Positions 35,618 through 49,182 of a stretch of DNA of 64,000 nt are shown one piece after another. The number at the start of each line of letters is the position of its first letter. Positions within the stretch are counted from its first letter, which is position 1. Source of the DNA: Porodaedalea pini (Eukaryota > Basidiomycota > Agaricomycetes > Hymenochaetales > Hymenochaetaceae); contig NBAY01000056.1 of NCBI GenBank assembly GCA_002794775.1, forward strand, positions 1 to 64,000, read 5' to 3'. The notes beneath the pieces were generated by a model. The model saw only the letters and a list, made by a program, of their open reading frames with translations. It was not told the DNA's origin and did no database searches. The position numbers and the translations under genes are program-made.

Positions 35618-36039
35618 TGTTAGGCGGGAGTCCAGGAGACGACTCGGACTGGGCAGGCCTCGGCTGACTGTTGTCTGGGACGTGTTATACTCGAGAGTAG
35701 ACTCGGGACACGCTTACTCAGGCTAGGTCATCATGGAGGTAAGAGGATTAATACCAGTTTAAACTAATACAAGGGGAGCGAGTCTCACCTAGGTCGTCAT
35801 GGAGGTAAGAGGAAAAGCAGAACAAGGAGTTCATGTGATTCCTGAGACCTCTTATAGTGGCGACCCTGGGACTATATTATCTAAGGTTACATAAATGAGC
35901 GGAATGGAATGAATGAAGGTCATGTGGAGGGAGTGTGAGAAATGATTGGAAAGACAATTAAATATATTAAGAAGGATCGATTAAAAGAAAGGAAATGATA
36001 AAAGGAAAATAAAAGAAAGGAAAAGATCGAGTCCTAACA
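35618..36039 (-). repeat. 5' LTR of element D
   Basis: A 422-bp LTR with the same ends as 29777-30198. Confidence 0.93.
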
Positions 36040-39000
36040 TCATGGTAGCACTTCATATCCTCCGCTGCCTTGACAAGATTGTTCTTCACGATGCAGTGAG
36101 TCTCCTTGATATGCTTCGTGAATTCTTCTGCTGACATGTTAGCAGATGAGGTTTGCATCATGTCAAAGCTTAAAGGATGACGTCCTGTATTTATGTAGAA
36201 AGGGGACATTTTTACATTTTTGTCGCTGAGTGTTCACAGTTGCTATACGTGAACTCTGTAAGCAGGAGCCAATCCTTCCAGTCCAATTGCCGATGGTTGA
36301 CAAAGAGTCGAAGATATTGCTCGAGCTCTTGGTTAACGTGTTCTATCTGACCATCTGTCTGTGGGTGGTATGCTGTCGATGGGTTGCCTTCGATGTGCAG
36401 GAGTTTATACAGCTCCTTCATCATTGAGGCATTGAACTGCATGCCACAGTCATGGATGATCTTCTTGGGTAGGCCGTGCAGACAAAAGACGTGATCCTGG
36501 TACAGTTGAGCCATGCCTTCAGCTGAAAGCTTTGTTGTCGTCAGGATCACATGTATCTGCTTTGAGAATCTGTCCACAAAGATGCAGATAGCATTGTGTC
36601 CTTTCAAGTCTGGGAGTTCTCTGATGAGATCAACCATGACAATTTCCCAAGGACCCTCAGGAACCACATTCGGGTGGAGTGGTCTCAACCTCGATGTTCT
36701 AAGCGCTTTTGTTCATTGGCAACAGTCACAGCTTTGGACATATGATCTCATGTCTGAGAACATTGAGGTCCACCAGAAGTCATGACACATGAGTTCCACT
36801 GTCTTCGACACTCCTGGATGTCCAGCCAGGACTGAGTCGTGGCACTCCTGCAATATGGCCTCTTTCATTGTCGATGGCATGTACACCTTGCCCTTCATTG
36901 TCCACAACCCATCAACCTCTGTCATACCTGTCGGCCTCTCTGACTCATCCTGCGCCCTCTGCACTTCACCCACTCATTCTACTACCTCATCGCGTGACGT
37001 CCTCACCACTCCACAATTCAACTACCTTTCCTTGATGAACATGATGCCATCATTGTCATCCTTGCCTTCGTTGTACCCCACCTTATGTGACAGCAGGTCT
37101 GCCTTGCCCATTGTCTTTCCTGACTTGTGCTCAAGGTGGAAGTTGAATTCTTCAAGTTCTGTCTGCCAGCGAGCTTGACAATAGCTCAGCTTCTGCACTG
37201 ACCTGAAGTACATGAGGTTGGCATGGTCAGACCAGATCTCGATTCTGTGATGGGCACCAAGGAGGTATTGTCACCATTCCTTGAGTGCCAAAATGATTAC
37301 AAGCATCTCTTTGTCATAGATCTCATAGTTTCATTCAGCGGGCAGTAGTGCTTCTGACCGGTAGGCGATCACCCTCCACTTGCCTTCCTGCTTCTGTAAC
37401 AACACACCTCCAAGTGCAAAGTTTGACAAGTCCACTTCTATGCAGAAAGGACCCTCATCATTGGCAATTGCCAGGACTGAAGGTGAGCTGAGGTGATGCT
37501 TCAGCTCCTCGAACACTTCCTGCTGTTCAGTCTCCCATACCCAGCCCTTTTTTCCTGTCAGCATTGTTGGTGGTTGGACCACCTTGCTGTAGTCCTTGAT
37601 AAACCACCTTAGCCAGTTGCCCATGCCAAGGAACTTTTGAAGTTCCTTTAGGTTGCATGGAGTGGGCCAGTTAGTGATCACTTCTGTCTTTGCCGGGTCA
37701 GCCTTAAGCTCGCTGTTACCGATGATGTGACCGAGATATTTAATGACCTTGATGTTGAACTTGCATTTCTCCAGTTTCAGGTAGAGGCTGTTCTCTTGAA
37801 GGATTTGAAGTATGTGCCTTGACATCTTGATGTGTTCCACTATGGTTTCAGAGAGGATAAGAATGTCATCAAGATAAACAATGATCAGGTTTGCATAGAT
37901 CAGGTCCTTGAAGATGTGGTTCATGAACACCTGAAACATTGCCGGCATGTTGCAAAGACCAAAAAACATCACTGTTGGTTCAAAGAGACCCATGTTCATG
38001 TGGAACGCTGCCTTCCATTCATCGCCTTTGTGGATCCAGATGTTGTAGTATCCCCAGTGGAGATCAAGTTTGGTGATGAACTTAGCCTTCTTGACCTTGT
38101 CGATGGGTTCATTGATGAGGGGGAGAGAGTACTTATTCTTTATCGTGCCCTTGTTGAGCTTCCAGTAATCCTGAATTGGGTGTAGGGACTTGTCAGCCTT
38201 CTTGATGAAAAAGAAGGGGGGAGCCATCGGTGAGATTGATTTATGTATCCTACTGGATTTCAGGTTCTTGTTGAGGAAGTCCTTCAATGACTGTTGTTCT
38301 GTCAGTGTCAGTGGATAGATCTTGCAGTTGCTAGGCTTAAAGTCAGGCTTCAGGTCAATGACATGGTCCCATGGTCAATGTTCCAGTAACTTCTTGAACC
38401 CCTTCTCTGAGAAGACATTGGCATAGTCATTGAGATATGCAGGCCAGGACGCTTTGTCCATTTGCACTTCTCACACCCTTCTCATCTCTTCCACCACTTC
38501 CTTCTCAATCACACATTCCTCTGGACAGTGGGTGAATTCAATCAAACCTGTCTTCCAGTCAACCTCGGGGTTGTGGTGTCGAAGCCAGTCATAGCCCAGG
38601 AATATGTTCAACGATGCCAGGGATGTCACTGCAAGGATGATCCTTTCCTTGTGATGTCCAATCATTAGTTCAACATCAATGTATTCCTTGATCAAGCTGG
38701 CCTCGTTGTGCATGCCATCAGCATTGAGCACTGTGAGGGGTCTGATATAACGCTTGGTTTCTAACCCATACTGTTCGACGAACCCTATGTCAATACATGA
38801 TCCCATGCAGCCCGAGTCCACCAGGGCATGCGCATCCACCTCTTTTGTCTCATCCTTCACATTATGTCCAATGTTCAGGAGGAGGTCCAGCTGGCGTCTG
38901 CCAGTTCCCCTCATGAACAGCTGTTCATACTTGTCATCTTTGTTCACACTGGTGGGGGCTTCGTAATCGGAAAAGTCATTGACGTTGTTTGCATCTAGGT

Positions 39001-39060
39001 ATTGTACAGACAGTTGACTATATTTTATTGAGTCCAGATTCAAAGTCCCTTGTTCTTCTC
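36040..39060 (-). pseudogene. pol of element C, main part
   Basis: Read on the minus strand: protease (38471-39043, DSGCMGS), RT plus connection (37331-38287, one open frame of 318 codons with YLDDILI), RNase H region (37022-37213 and neighbours) and the integrase core (36212-36688, HDCGMQFNAS and AYHPQTDGQIEHVNQE). Stops separate these blocks. The segment after the integrase core is split off by element D at 36039/36040. CpG is largely replaced by TG or CA compared with D. Confidence 0.88.
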
Positions 39061-39671
39061 GGTCAGTTGCCCTAATGGCTACGCCTGACCACTCATAAAA
39101 TCCTGCAAGTTGACGACCTCTTTATCCTCACCTTCCTCCTCCACATAGTCCTTCACCATTGACCTCTGGGTGTCTACAACTTCCTCAAATGCCGACTCCT
39201 TTATCATGCCGAGTTCATCGGCAAGAAGGTGATGTTCTCCTGGCGCCATCATTTGCAACATGCGCTGCATGATCAATTTACCCTGTGGGCACTTGTCCTT
39301 GAAGTGGCCCTCTTGGCTGCAGATCCAGCATGCTTGTCATCATTGTGCCTCATTCATTGAGATGTCTATCGGTTGACCAGCTTCTCTGAAAGTGACACTA
39401 GTCACATCACGTTTGTCAACGTGGGGGGCTGCAATCTGACAGTGAGCAGGTGGAGTCTGCTGTTGTTGTGGGCATGGCAGAAGTGGAAATGTGCAACCTC
39501 GCTGGATTGCATAGATCTGTTGTTCACCCTGGTCGATCTCGATGGCCTTCTTCTTCCAGTCATTGTATGTTGTCAGGACTGGTGTCAACCTCAACACTCT
39601 ATGAACCACCTTGATATTCATCATGTGCTTCAGGCGGTCGCAGATGATGCTGTCATCTGTCAGACCCACCC

Positions 39672-40260
39672 TGTTAGAGTACAAATACGTACTCAACAAT
39701 CACTTAGCTATCACACCTACAAATGACATAGATGGAGGCCGAGTGATGTAGGGACCAACGACCAGCAGACACAAGGTGAAGAGGGGAGGAGTTGAACACA
39801 CAAGCATTGCAGACGACAGTGTCAAGAGTAAGTGCAGTAGATTAAACAAATATCGAGGTAAGGGGCAATACAGGTGAACAAGCTACCTATATACTCAATG
39901 GCCATGTGATCGTACTACTATAAAAAGGACGACATTCCTGGGAAATGGAATGTGATGGAACATTGCGGAATGTGATGGAACATTGCGGAATGTGATGGAA
40001 CATTGCGGAATGTGATGGAACATTGCGGAATGTGATGGAACATTGCAGAATGTGATGGAACATTGCGGAATGTGATGAGTAAGGAGTAGATGACATCACC
40101 TGCAACCACATGCAAGGGTCACGTGATTGATGAGTCAGGTGATGTCAACAAACAAGTGATGAAGGAAAGAGTCTGGTGGGGAAGGAGGAAAGAGATGTCA
40201 GCGAGGATAATGACGATGAAAGAAAGGGAAAGAAGGGTGTACATACTTGAGATCCTAACA
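39672..40260. mobile_element. E3 solo LTR of a different family
   Basis: A 589-bp insertion with ends TGTTAGAGTAC...GATCCTAACA and the 5-bp target duplication CACCC (39667-39671 and 40261-40265) in gag of element C. It has no similarity by eye to the LTRs of A-D beyond the terminal TGTTAG/CTAACA. A CTATAAAAAGG TATA-like motif lies near 39918. It contains the 20-bp tandem array listed separately. Confidence 0.88.
39947..40080. repeat. 20-bp tandem repeat in E3, six full units
   Basis: The unit GGAATGTGATGGAACATTGC is repeated head to tail six times (one unit with G to A) followed by a partial seventh. It sits just downstream of the TATA-like motif. There are no spacers, so this is a minisatellite and not a CRISPR array. 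Confidence 0.95.
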
Positions 40261-41450
40261 CACCCTTGTGATGATCACGTCAAGTTTCTGGAAGAACTCG
40301 TCAGTGGTGAGGTCCTTCTGAACCTTGGTTCAGAACTCTGCCAGCGCTTTCTCCTTTTGGTTCAGATCATTGAATGAGGTGTCCAGTTATTCTTGGAACC
40401 TGGTCCAGCTATCTGTGAAACTCACAACACCATTTGTCGTGAATTCCTCAACATAGTTTTGCACCCATGTCAATGTGTTGCTGCCCTTGAGGTAGGAGAG
40501 GGTGAAGTAAATCTTGCTCAATGATGAGGAGTACCTTGTTGGGTTTGCTGAGATGAAGAGAGTGACTTCATGTCTGAAGTCAAGGTAGTCGTTGTCACCA
40601 GTGAATTCGCATGGTCGGGCAACGTCAATCAAGGGGGCGGGGGTGGCTGGGGCATTTGTCGCTTGGTGAGTGAAGGCACCTGCAACAATCACCGCAATCT
40701 GTTCCATCTGCTGTTGGCTGAAGCCTCCCGTCAACATAGTTGGCACTGGCGTGTGCAACAGGTGTTCAGGAGGGGTTAGTGGCGACAGGTCTCTATGGGT
40801 CTCATGGTAAGGACCTGGGGTTGGAGGTAGGATAACAGTAGATGTCGATGCCATGAGTGACAATGGTGCACGAGGGGTCCACCTGGTCCTACATGCTCTG
40901 TCATCAGTTGAGTACCACACCTTCCTGATGTCACTCCACCAAATGTTGTAGGTGACACCTTGATTGTCAGTCACGATGTATGAGGCTCGTTCAGGGTCAT
41001 ATTACAATGAAGAGGGGAGAGCCCGCTGTTGTTCCTCTATGATATTTATCTTGGCTAAGATGGAGGGGGAACAGGGATGGGCTGGTTGTCTGGATAAATG
41101 TTATGCTGATGAAGGACAGGTTTGTCGGTGAATTTAAGGACAAGATAGAAGGAGGCAGCTGAAATAACAATCGACAACAATGTTGACAACTGCACTTGAT
41201 GCATTACCCATGTTCAAGTCAGATGGCTCCTCCACCAAAGGGAGAGATGGAGAGTCAGGGTCAGAAGGCATTGGTTGGAAAGTTTATGTAATACACAAAC
41301 ATCCAAAAGCATCTGGGCAGGGTTGAGGGTTGTCATTTAGGGGGTTTACGCATCAAGTCCTTCAAGGGGAGCACTCCTCTAGACTGAGTGAAGGCAAGTC
41401 AACAACAACGATGTATGCTGGGGATGAGCCTGGGTGAGGTTCTGCTTTTA

Positions 41451-41892
41451 TGTTAGGTGGGAGTCCGAGAGACAACTCAGACTAGGCAGGCCTCAGCTGA
41501 CTGTCGTCTGGGACGTGCTATACTCAAGCGGGGACTTGGGACATGCTGTACTCAGGCTATGTCATTGTGGAGGTAAGAGGATTAATACAATGTAAACTAA
41601 TACAGGAGGGGGGGCGTGGTCTCACTTAGGTCATCACAGAGGTAAGAGGAAAAGCAGAACAGGTGTTCAGATGTGATTCCTCTTCCTTATATACAGTGAT
41701 CACATCATGAGAACTGGTTGCCCAATTGTCTAAGATTACATAAAGGAGCGGAATGGAATGAATGAAGGTCAGGTGCAAGGGAGTATGGGAAATGATTGAA
41801 AAGATGATTAATTATAATGAAAAGAAGTGATTAAAAGAAAAGAAATGGTAAAAGGAAATAATAAAATAAAGGGAAAAGTTCAAGTCCTAACA
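41451..41892 (-). repeat. 5' LTR of element C
   Basis: A 442-bp LTR, same length as 27763-28204, followed by target duplication GTTTG. Confidence 0.92.
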
Positions 41893-41984
41893 GTTTGGTA
41901 CATGTTGCAATACTTAATGGTATGACAGAGAAGAGGAAGATGTTGAAGGTTCACTGATCAGTGCCAAGATTGTGTCCTGGAGTT

Positions 41985-43790
41985 TTGTGGTGTGCTATCT
42001 GTTGTGCGACTGTGTTACAAAGGTTCTTGAATTAGTAGCTTAGTTCTAGAACATTCACTAAAGTCTATGTGAGTGCTCTTCCTTTTCCCTGAGCTAACAT
42101 TTAGATTCCTCATTTGATGAAAATCACAGGAAGGAGTCAATGATGAAACTAGTGAATATGTGGCTCTCAAGACAATTGACAACAGTGTAAAAGAGGTGTT
42201 CATAGAACTTGAGCATAATAACAACCAAAGAGTGGCAAAACTAGGTCACCATCTGAACATTGTACATAGTGTAATGTTCTGCAGTTTTAGCAGCACCCAT
42301 GAACACTGGCAAGGTAATCCTGAATGTATCTATGGCAGATCAGCTTCCTAGGAGAATATGTCAATCTAGATATGAGGCTTCCCATCTTTGTCCTAGAACA
42401 TACTAAAGGTGGTGACTGGTATAAATGTCTTCGCAAGATGGGGTTTTTCTCTGAAGCAGACACTAGAGATATCATAAGGTCTAAGCCATTTCTTCTCCTT
42501 ATACATATCTGTTGATGGGGAAGCTCACCAAAATGTACTTTACCAATTTGTTCAATAGGGATGTTTTGTCTGGGCTCTATCATTTACACAAGAATAGGAT
42601 AATACACAGAGACATCAAGTGAGTTCCACTGTTGAACACACAATAAAGGCAGCTGATTTGTATATAACTGTCACACCTGGTCTGTTACAAAAGACCAGAG
42701 AATATCCTTCTACAGATGAAGAGCTCACTCAGGACAGCAGTGTTGTCAGATCTCAGCCTGTAAGGACTCGATGCCAGGCCCATTCACTTTCTAAAGCATA
42801 CCACAGCTCAGCTCAACTCTCATCGGGGGAGACAGTGAAGTTCAATGACAGAGGAACCATAGTATATTGCACCCCAGAAGCTTTCACATTCAATTTAGTC
42901 GGTCGGAAGGGGGATATTTGGCCTGTGGGGTTAGCTGCTGTCCTTATTTTCATACATGAAATTATGCTGACGATGTGGCAATAAAATGACTCCTATGACA
43001 TGCATATGTGGTTAAAAGGATCGTCATGCACAAAATGCTTTTAGGACGTCATCTATTCATGACTCAAGATTCATCACTTGACAATGATATTTTTGACATT
43101 AAACATTTAGAACTGGATTACAATGATGATGAATATAAGCATATTTCTTCTGATGGTGAGTTAGCTTTATCCTGTCTATATTTAGCTCTAAAAGGAGTGA
43201 GCTGCAAAAGCTAGAGATCTTATGAGTAAGCTTCTCAGAAAAATCTTCACTGTCAGACCAAGCACTCATAATGCATTGCAGTATCCAGTGAGTATTTCAC
43301 ATATCATAGCACCCTGATAGTTAATGTGAGATCATACCCGATGCTCTCAGTGGTTCAAAATGGCTCCAAAAGAAAAGAATCTCAGTGTGGTGAGTCTCAA
43401 TGAGTGATGAATGTAGGACACATTGAGACTTGCAGACATTATTCTCAGAGTGAAATTATTGAACACAAAGTCTGATATCAAAAAGCAGCATGATTTTAAT
43501 AGGAGGTTGCAAAAGAGGAAACTAGCACAAAGGCTTGGGGAAGAGCATGGTGATCATCCAGATGTGAGTAGTAGTGTGTTGCCACCTCAAAAGGAGATAC
43601 AACCACACTTGAGGAGTGCAAGAGAGCGGTGGGAGGAGAGGTGGGAAATTTTAGAAAGGAGGCAAGAGCAGTTGGGAACACCTTGAATTCAGAGGTAAGC
43701 AAGGCCAAGCACAGAGGAGTGCAAAGTACACTATGACAGTAGTGACAATAGACATATCAGTGATAGAGACAGACATTCTCATCTGAACTG
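41985..43790 (+). pseudogene. Protein kinase, array copy 1 (CpG-decayed)
   Basis: Homologous along its length to the intact kinase at 51945-53775, with the same exon order, but decayed. The first exon is barely readable (ending FTKVY at 42068). Later blocks include EYVALKTID, FVLEHTKGGDWYKCLRKMG, HRDIK and, after the intron, PENILL. The metal-binding motif DLG of the other copies has become DLS (GGC to AGC). MHKMLLGRH and KLDYNDDEYKHISSD follow, then a basic C-terminal tail. Most differences from copy 2 are CG to TG or CA. Its start region lies immediately beside element C, so its promoter has probably been lost or displaced. Unlikely to make an active enzyme. Confidence 0.85.
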
Positions 43791-43849
43791 TTAATTTATC
43801 TTAGGTCCTATTTGGATCATATTTCAATGGCATGATAAGGGCCAACAGT

Positions 43850-46985
<3,136 letters not shown>

Positions 46986-46991
46986 CGAACA

Positions 46992-47040
46992 GAACATCCA
47001 CGGATCACGCGTTATCCGTGGGAATTTCATCCGTAGTTTG
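46992..47040. repeat. Possible remnant of a second hAT end
   Basis: The words ATCCACGGAT and CGTGGGAATTTCATCC here are shared with the right subterminal part of the hAT element (around 46030-46050). The matching place in array unit 2 lacks them. This may be a relic or a rearranged end; terminal sequences are not visible. Confidence 0.45.
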
Positions 47041-47339
47041 ACTTATCCCCTTATTCCAGAGTTACTTCAGTAAGGATTAACGTCTGTGATGCTATCTCAT
47101 TGCTGCTTGTACAAACTAGTGGGTGACAAAGTTACCTTTAACTATAATGATATGTCTATTTCGAGGGTTAATTCGCTTTGTCGAAAGATCCCGGCCGTAC
47201 TACACACTTGCAAACTTGACGCGCAATAGACGTGCTTGACTCATTTAATGCGCGGAAATCCCTAGCATTGGCAGTCAGGAGAACTCCTATCCCAGTGGCG
47301 TTCTTGTAACCTCGTTATTGCAAAAAGGATATAACGCTA

Positions 47340-49126
47340 ATGAGCAACCGAGTGGGTAGCAGACAGAAAGCGAGTTACAGGATTATCAAGAAAATTGGTT
47401 CTGGATCATACGCTGAGGTCTATGTGGGTGCTCTTCCTTCTTCCCTGAGCTAACATTTAGATTCCTCATTTGATGAATATCGCAGGAAGGAGTCGATCGT
47501 GAAACTGGTGAACATGTAGCTCTCAAGAAGATTGACAACGATGTAGAGGAGGAGTTCATAGAACTCGAGCGAAATAACAATCGAAGAGTGGCGAAACTAG
47601 GTCGCCACCCGAACATCGTACGTAGTGTAATGTTCTGCAGTTTTAGCAGCACCCGTGAACACTGGCATGGCGATTCTGAATATATCTATGGCAGATCAGC
47701 TTCCTAGGAGAATATGTCGACCCAAACACAAAGCTCCCCGTCTTTGTCTTGGAGCATGCCGAAGGTGGTGACGTATATAAACGCCTTCGCAAGATGGGGT
47801 CTTTCTCTGAAGCAGACACAAGAGATATTATAAGGTGCTCAGAATTTCCCTTTTCTCCTTATACATATTTGTTGAAGGACAAGGCCGTTGAAATATAATT
47901 ATACTTTTGTTTGATAGGGATGTTTTGTCCGGACTCTATCATTTGCACAAGAATAGGATAATACACAGAGACATCAAGTGAGTTCCACTGTTAAACACGT
48001 AATAAAGGCAACTGATTCATATAACTGTCACGCCCGTTATAAAAGACCAGAGAATATACTTTTACGCACGAAGGGCTCACCCGGGACAGCAGCGTTGTCG
48101 GATCTCGGCCTGTAAGTACTCAATGCCCAGCTTCATTCGCCTTCTAAAGCATACGGTAGTTCAGAGCAAGTTTCATCGGGGGAGACAGTGGAATTCAATG
48201 AGAGAGGAACCATGCTATATTGCGCCCCGGAAGCTTTCACATTCGATTTGGTCGGTCGGAAGGGGGATATTTGGCCTGTGGGGTTAGCTGCTGTCCTTAT
48301 CTTCATACCGTGAAATTAGGCTGACGCATATGCGGTTAAAAGGATCGTCATGCACAAAATGCTTCTAGGACGTCATCCATTCACGACTCAAGATTCATCA
48401 CCTGACGATGAAATTTTTCACATTAAGTATTTAGAACTGAACTACGACGACGATGAGTATAAGCACATTTCTTCTGACGGTGAGTTAGCTTTATACCGTC
48501 TATATATAGCTCCGAAGGAGCGAGCTGACTGCTTGCAAAAGGCCGGGATCTTATGAGTAAACTTCTCAGGAAAAACTCCCATGTCAGACCAAGCGCTCAT
48601 AACGCATTGCAGCATCCAGTGCGTAATTCACATACCGTAGCACCCTGATCGTTAATGGGCGTTCCTACCCAATTCTCATGACTACCCATTGCTCTCAGTG
48701 GTTCAAAACGGCTCCAAAAGAAAAGAATCTCAGCGTGGCGAATCTTGACGGGCGACAGACGCAGGACGCATTGAAACTTGCAGACGTTATTCCTAGAGTG
48801 AAATTATTGAACGCGAAGTCTGATATTGAAAAGCAGCATGAGTTGAACAGGAGGTTGCAAAAAAGGAAAGTAGCACAAAGGCTTGGGGAAGAGCATGGTG
48901 ATCGTTCAGGTGGGAGTAGTAGTGTGTCGCCGCCTCGAAAGGAGACCCAACCACGCTTGAAGATGCAAGAGAGCGGCGGGAGGAGAAGCAAGAAATTTTA
49001 GAAAGGAGGCGAGAGCGGTCACGAACACCTCGAATTCAGATGCAAGCAAGACCAAGCACAGAGGAGTGCAAAGTACACCATGGCAGTAGCGATTATAGAC
49101 GTAGCAGTGATAGAGACAAACATTAA
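47340..49126 (+). pseudogene. Protein kinase, array copy 2 (frameshifted tail)
   Basis: Starts ATG at 47340 with the same MSNRVGS N-terminus as copy 3 and keeps the kinase features: glycine loop GSGSYAEVY, VALKKI lysine, HRDIK plus PENILL across an intron, DLG, APEAF and DIW. Exon boundaries match copy 3. Near 48966 a one-base difference against copy 3 shifts the frame, so the predicted tail ends early (at 49001) while the original tail remains readable in another frame to TAA at about 49126. The catalytic domain could still be produced; whether this counts as a gene or pseudogene depends on the importance of the tail. Confidence 0.7.
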
Positions 49127-49182
49127 ACTATTAATTTATCTTAGATCCTGTTCGGATCATATTTCAATGGTATGACAAGGAC

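Larger units (their letters stand above)
29777..36039 (-). mobile_element. Ty3-type LTR retrotransposon D, nested in C; best-preserved copy
   Basis: Full-length minus-strand element (6263 bp) with 422-bp LTRs (29777-30198 and 35618-36039) and target duplication TCATG (29772-29776 and 36040-36044). The LTRs differ at only a handful of positions by eye, so it is young compared with C. Gag and pol can be read almost end to end, broken by five TGA codons that all replace Arg codons of the related copies. A polypurine tract and TAA (30199-30201) abut the 3' LTR. Confidence 0.95.
39079..41000 (-). pseudogene. gag of element C, interrupted by E3
   Basis: Capsid sequence on the minus strand (40387-40974, with PCEFTGDNDYLDFRHEVTLF and SYLKGSNTLTWVQNYVEEF) is separated by the E3 LTR from its continuation (39340-39671, SIICDRLKHMMNIKV). 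The zinc knuckle and acidic tail follow to 39079. Several stops are present. Confidence 0.85.
27763..41892 (-). mobile_element. Ty3-type LTR retrotransposon C, carrying three insertions
   Basis: Minus-strand element with 442-bp LTRs (27763-28204 and 41451-41892) and target duplication GTTTG (27758-27762 and 41893-41897). Without the inserts it is about 6.3 kb. The inserts are E2 copy 2 (28555-29552), element D (29777-36039) and the E3 LTR (39672-40260). Its sequence is more CpG-depleted than D or the E2 inside it, so C is the oldest layer here. Its RT keeps YLDD, but stops and frame breaks are scattered through gag and pol. Confidence 0.93.

Noticed and set aside
39947..40080. Regular 20-bp repeats resembling a CRISPR array
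   Set aside because: There are no spacers; the units are contiguous, the setting is a eukaryotic LTR, and the repeats form a minisatellite.
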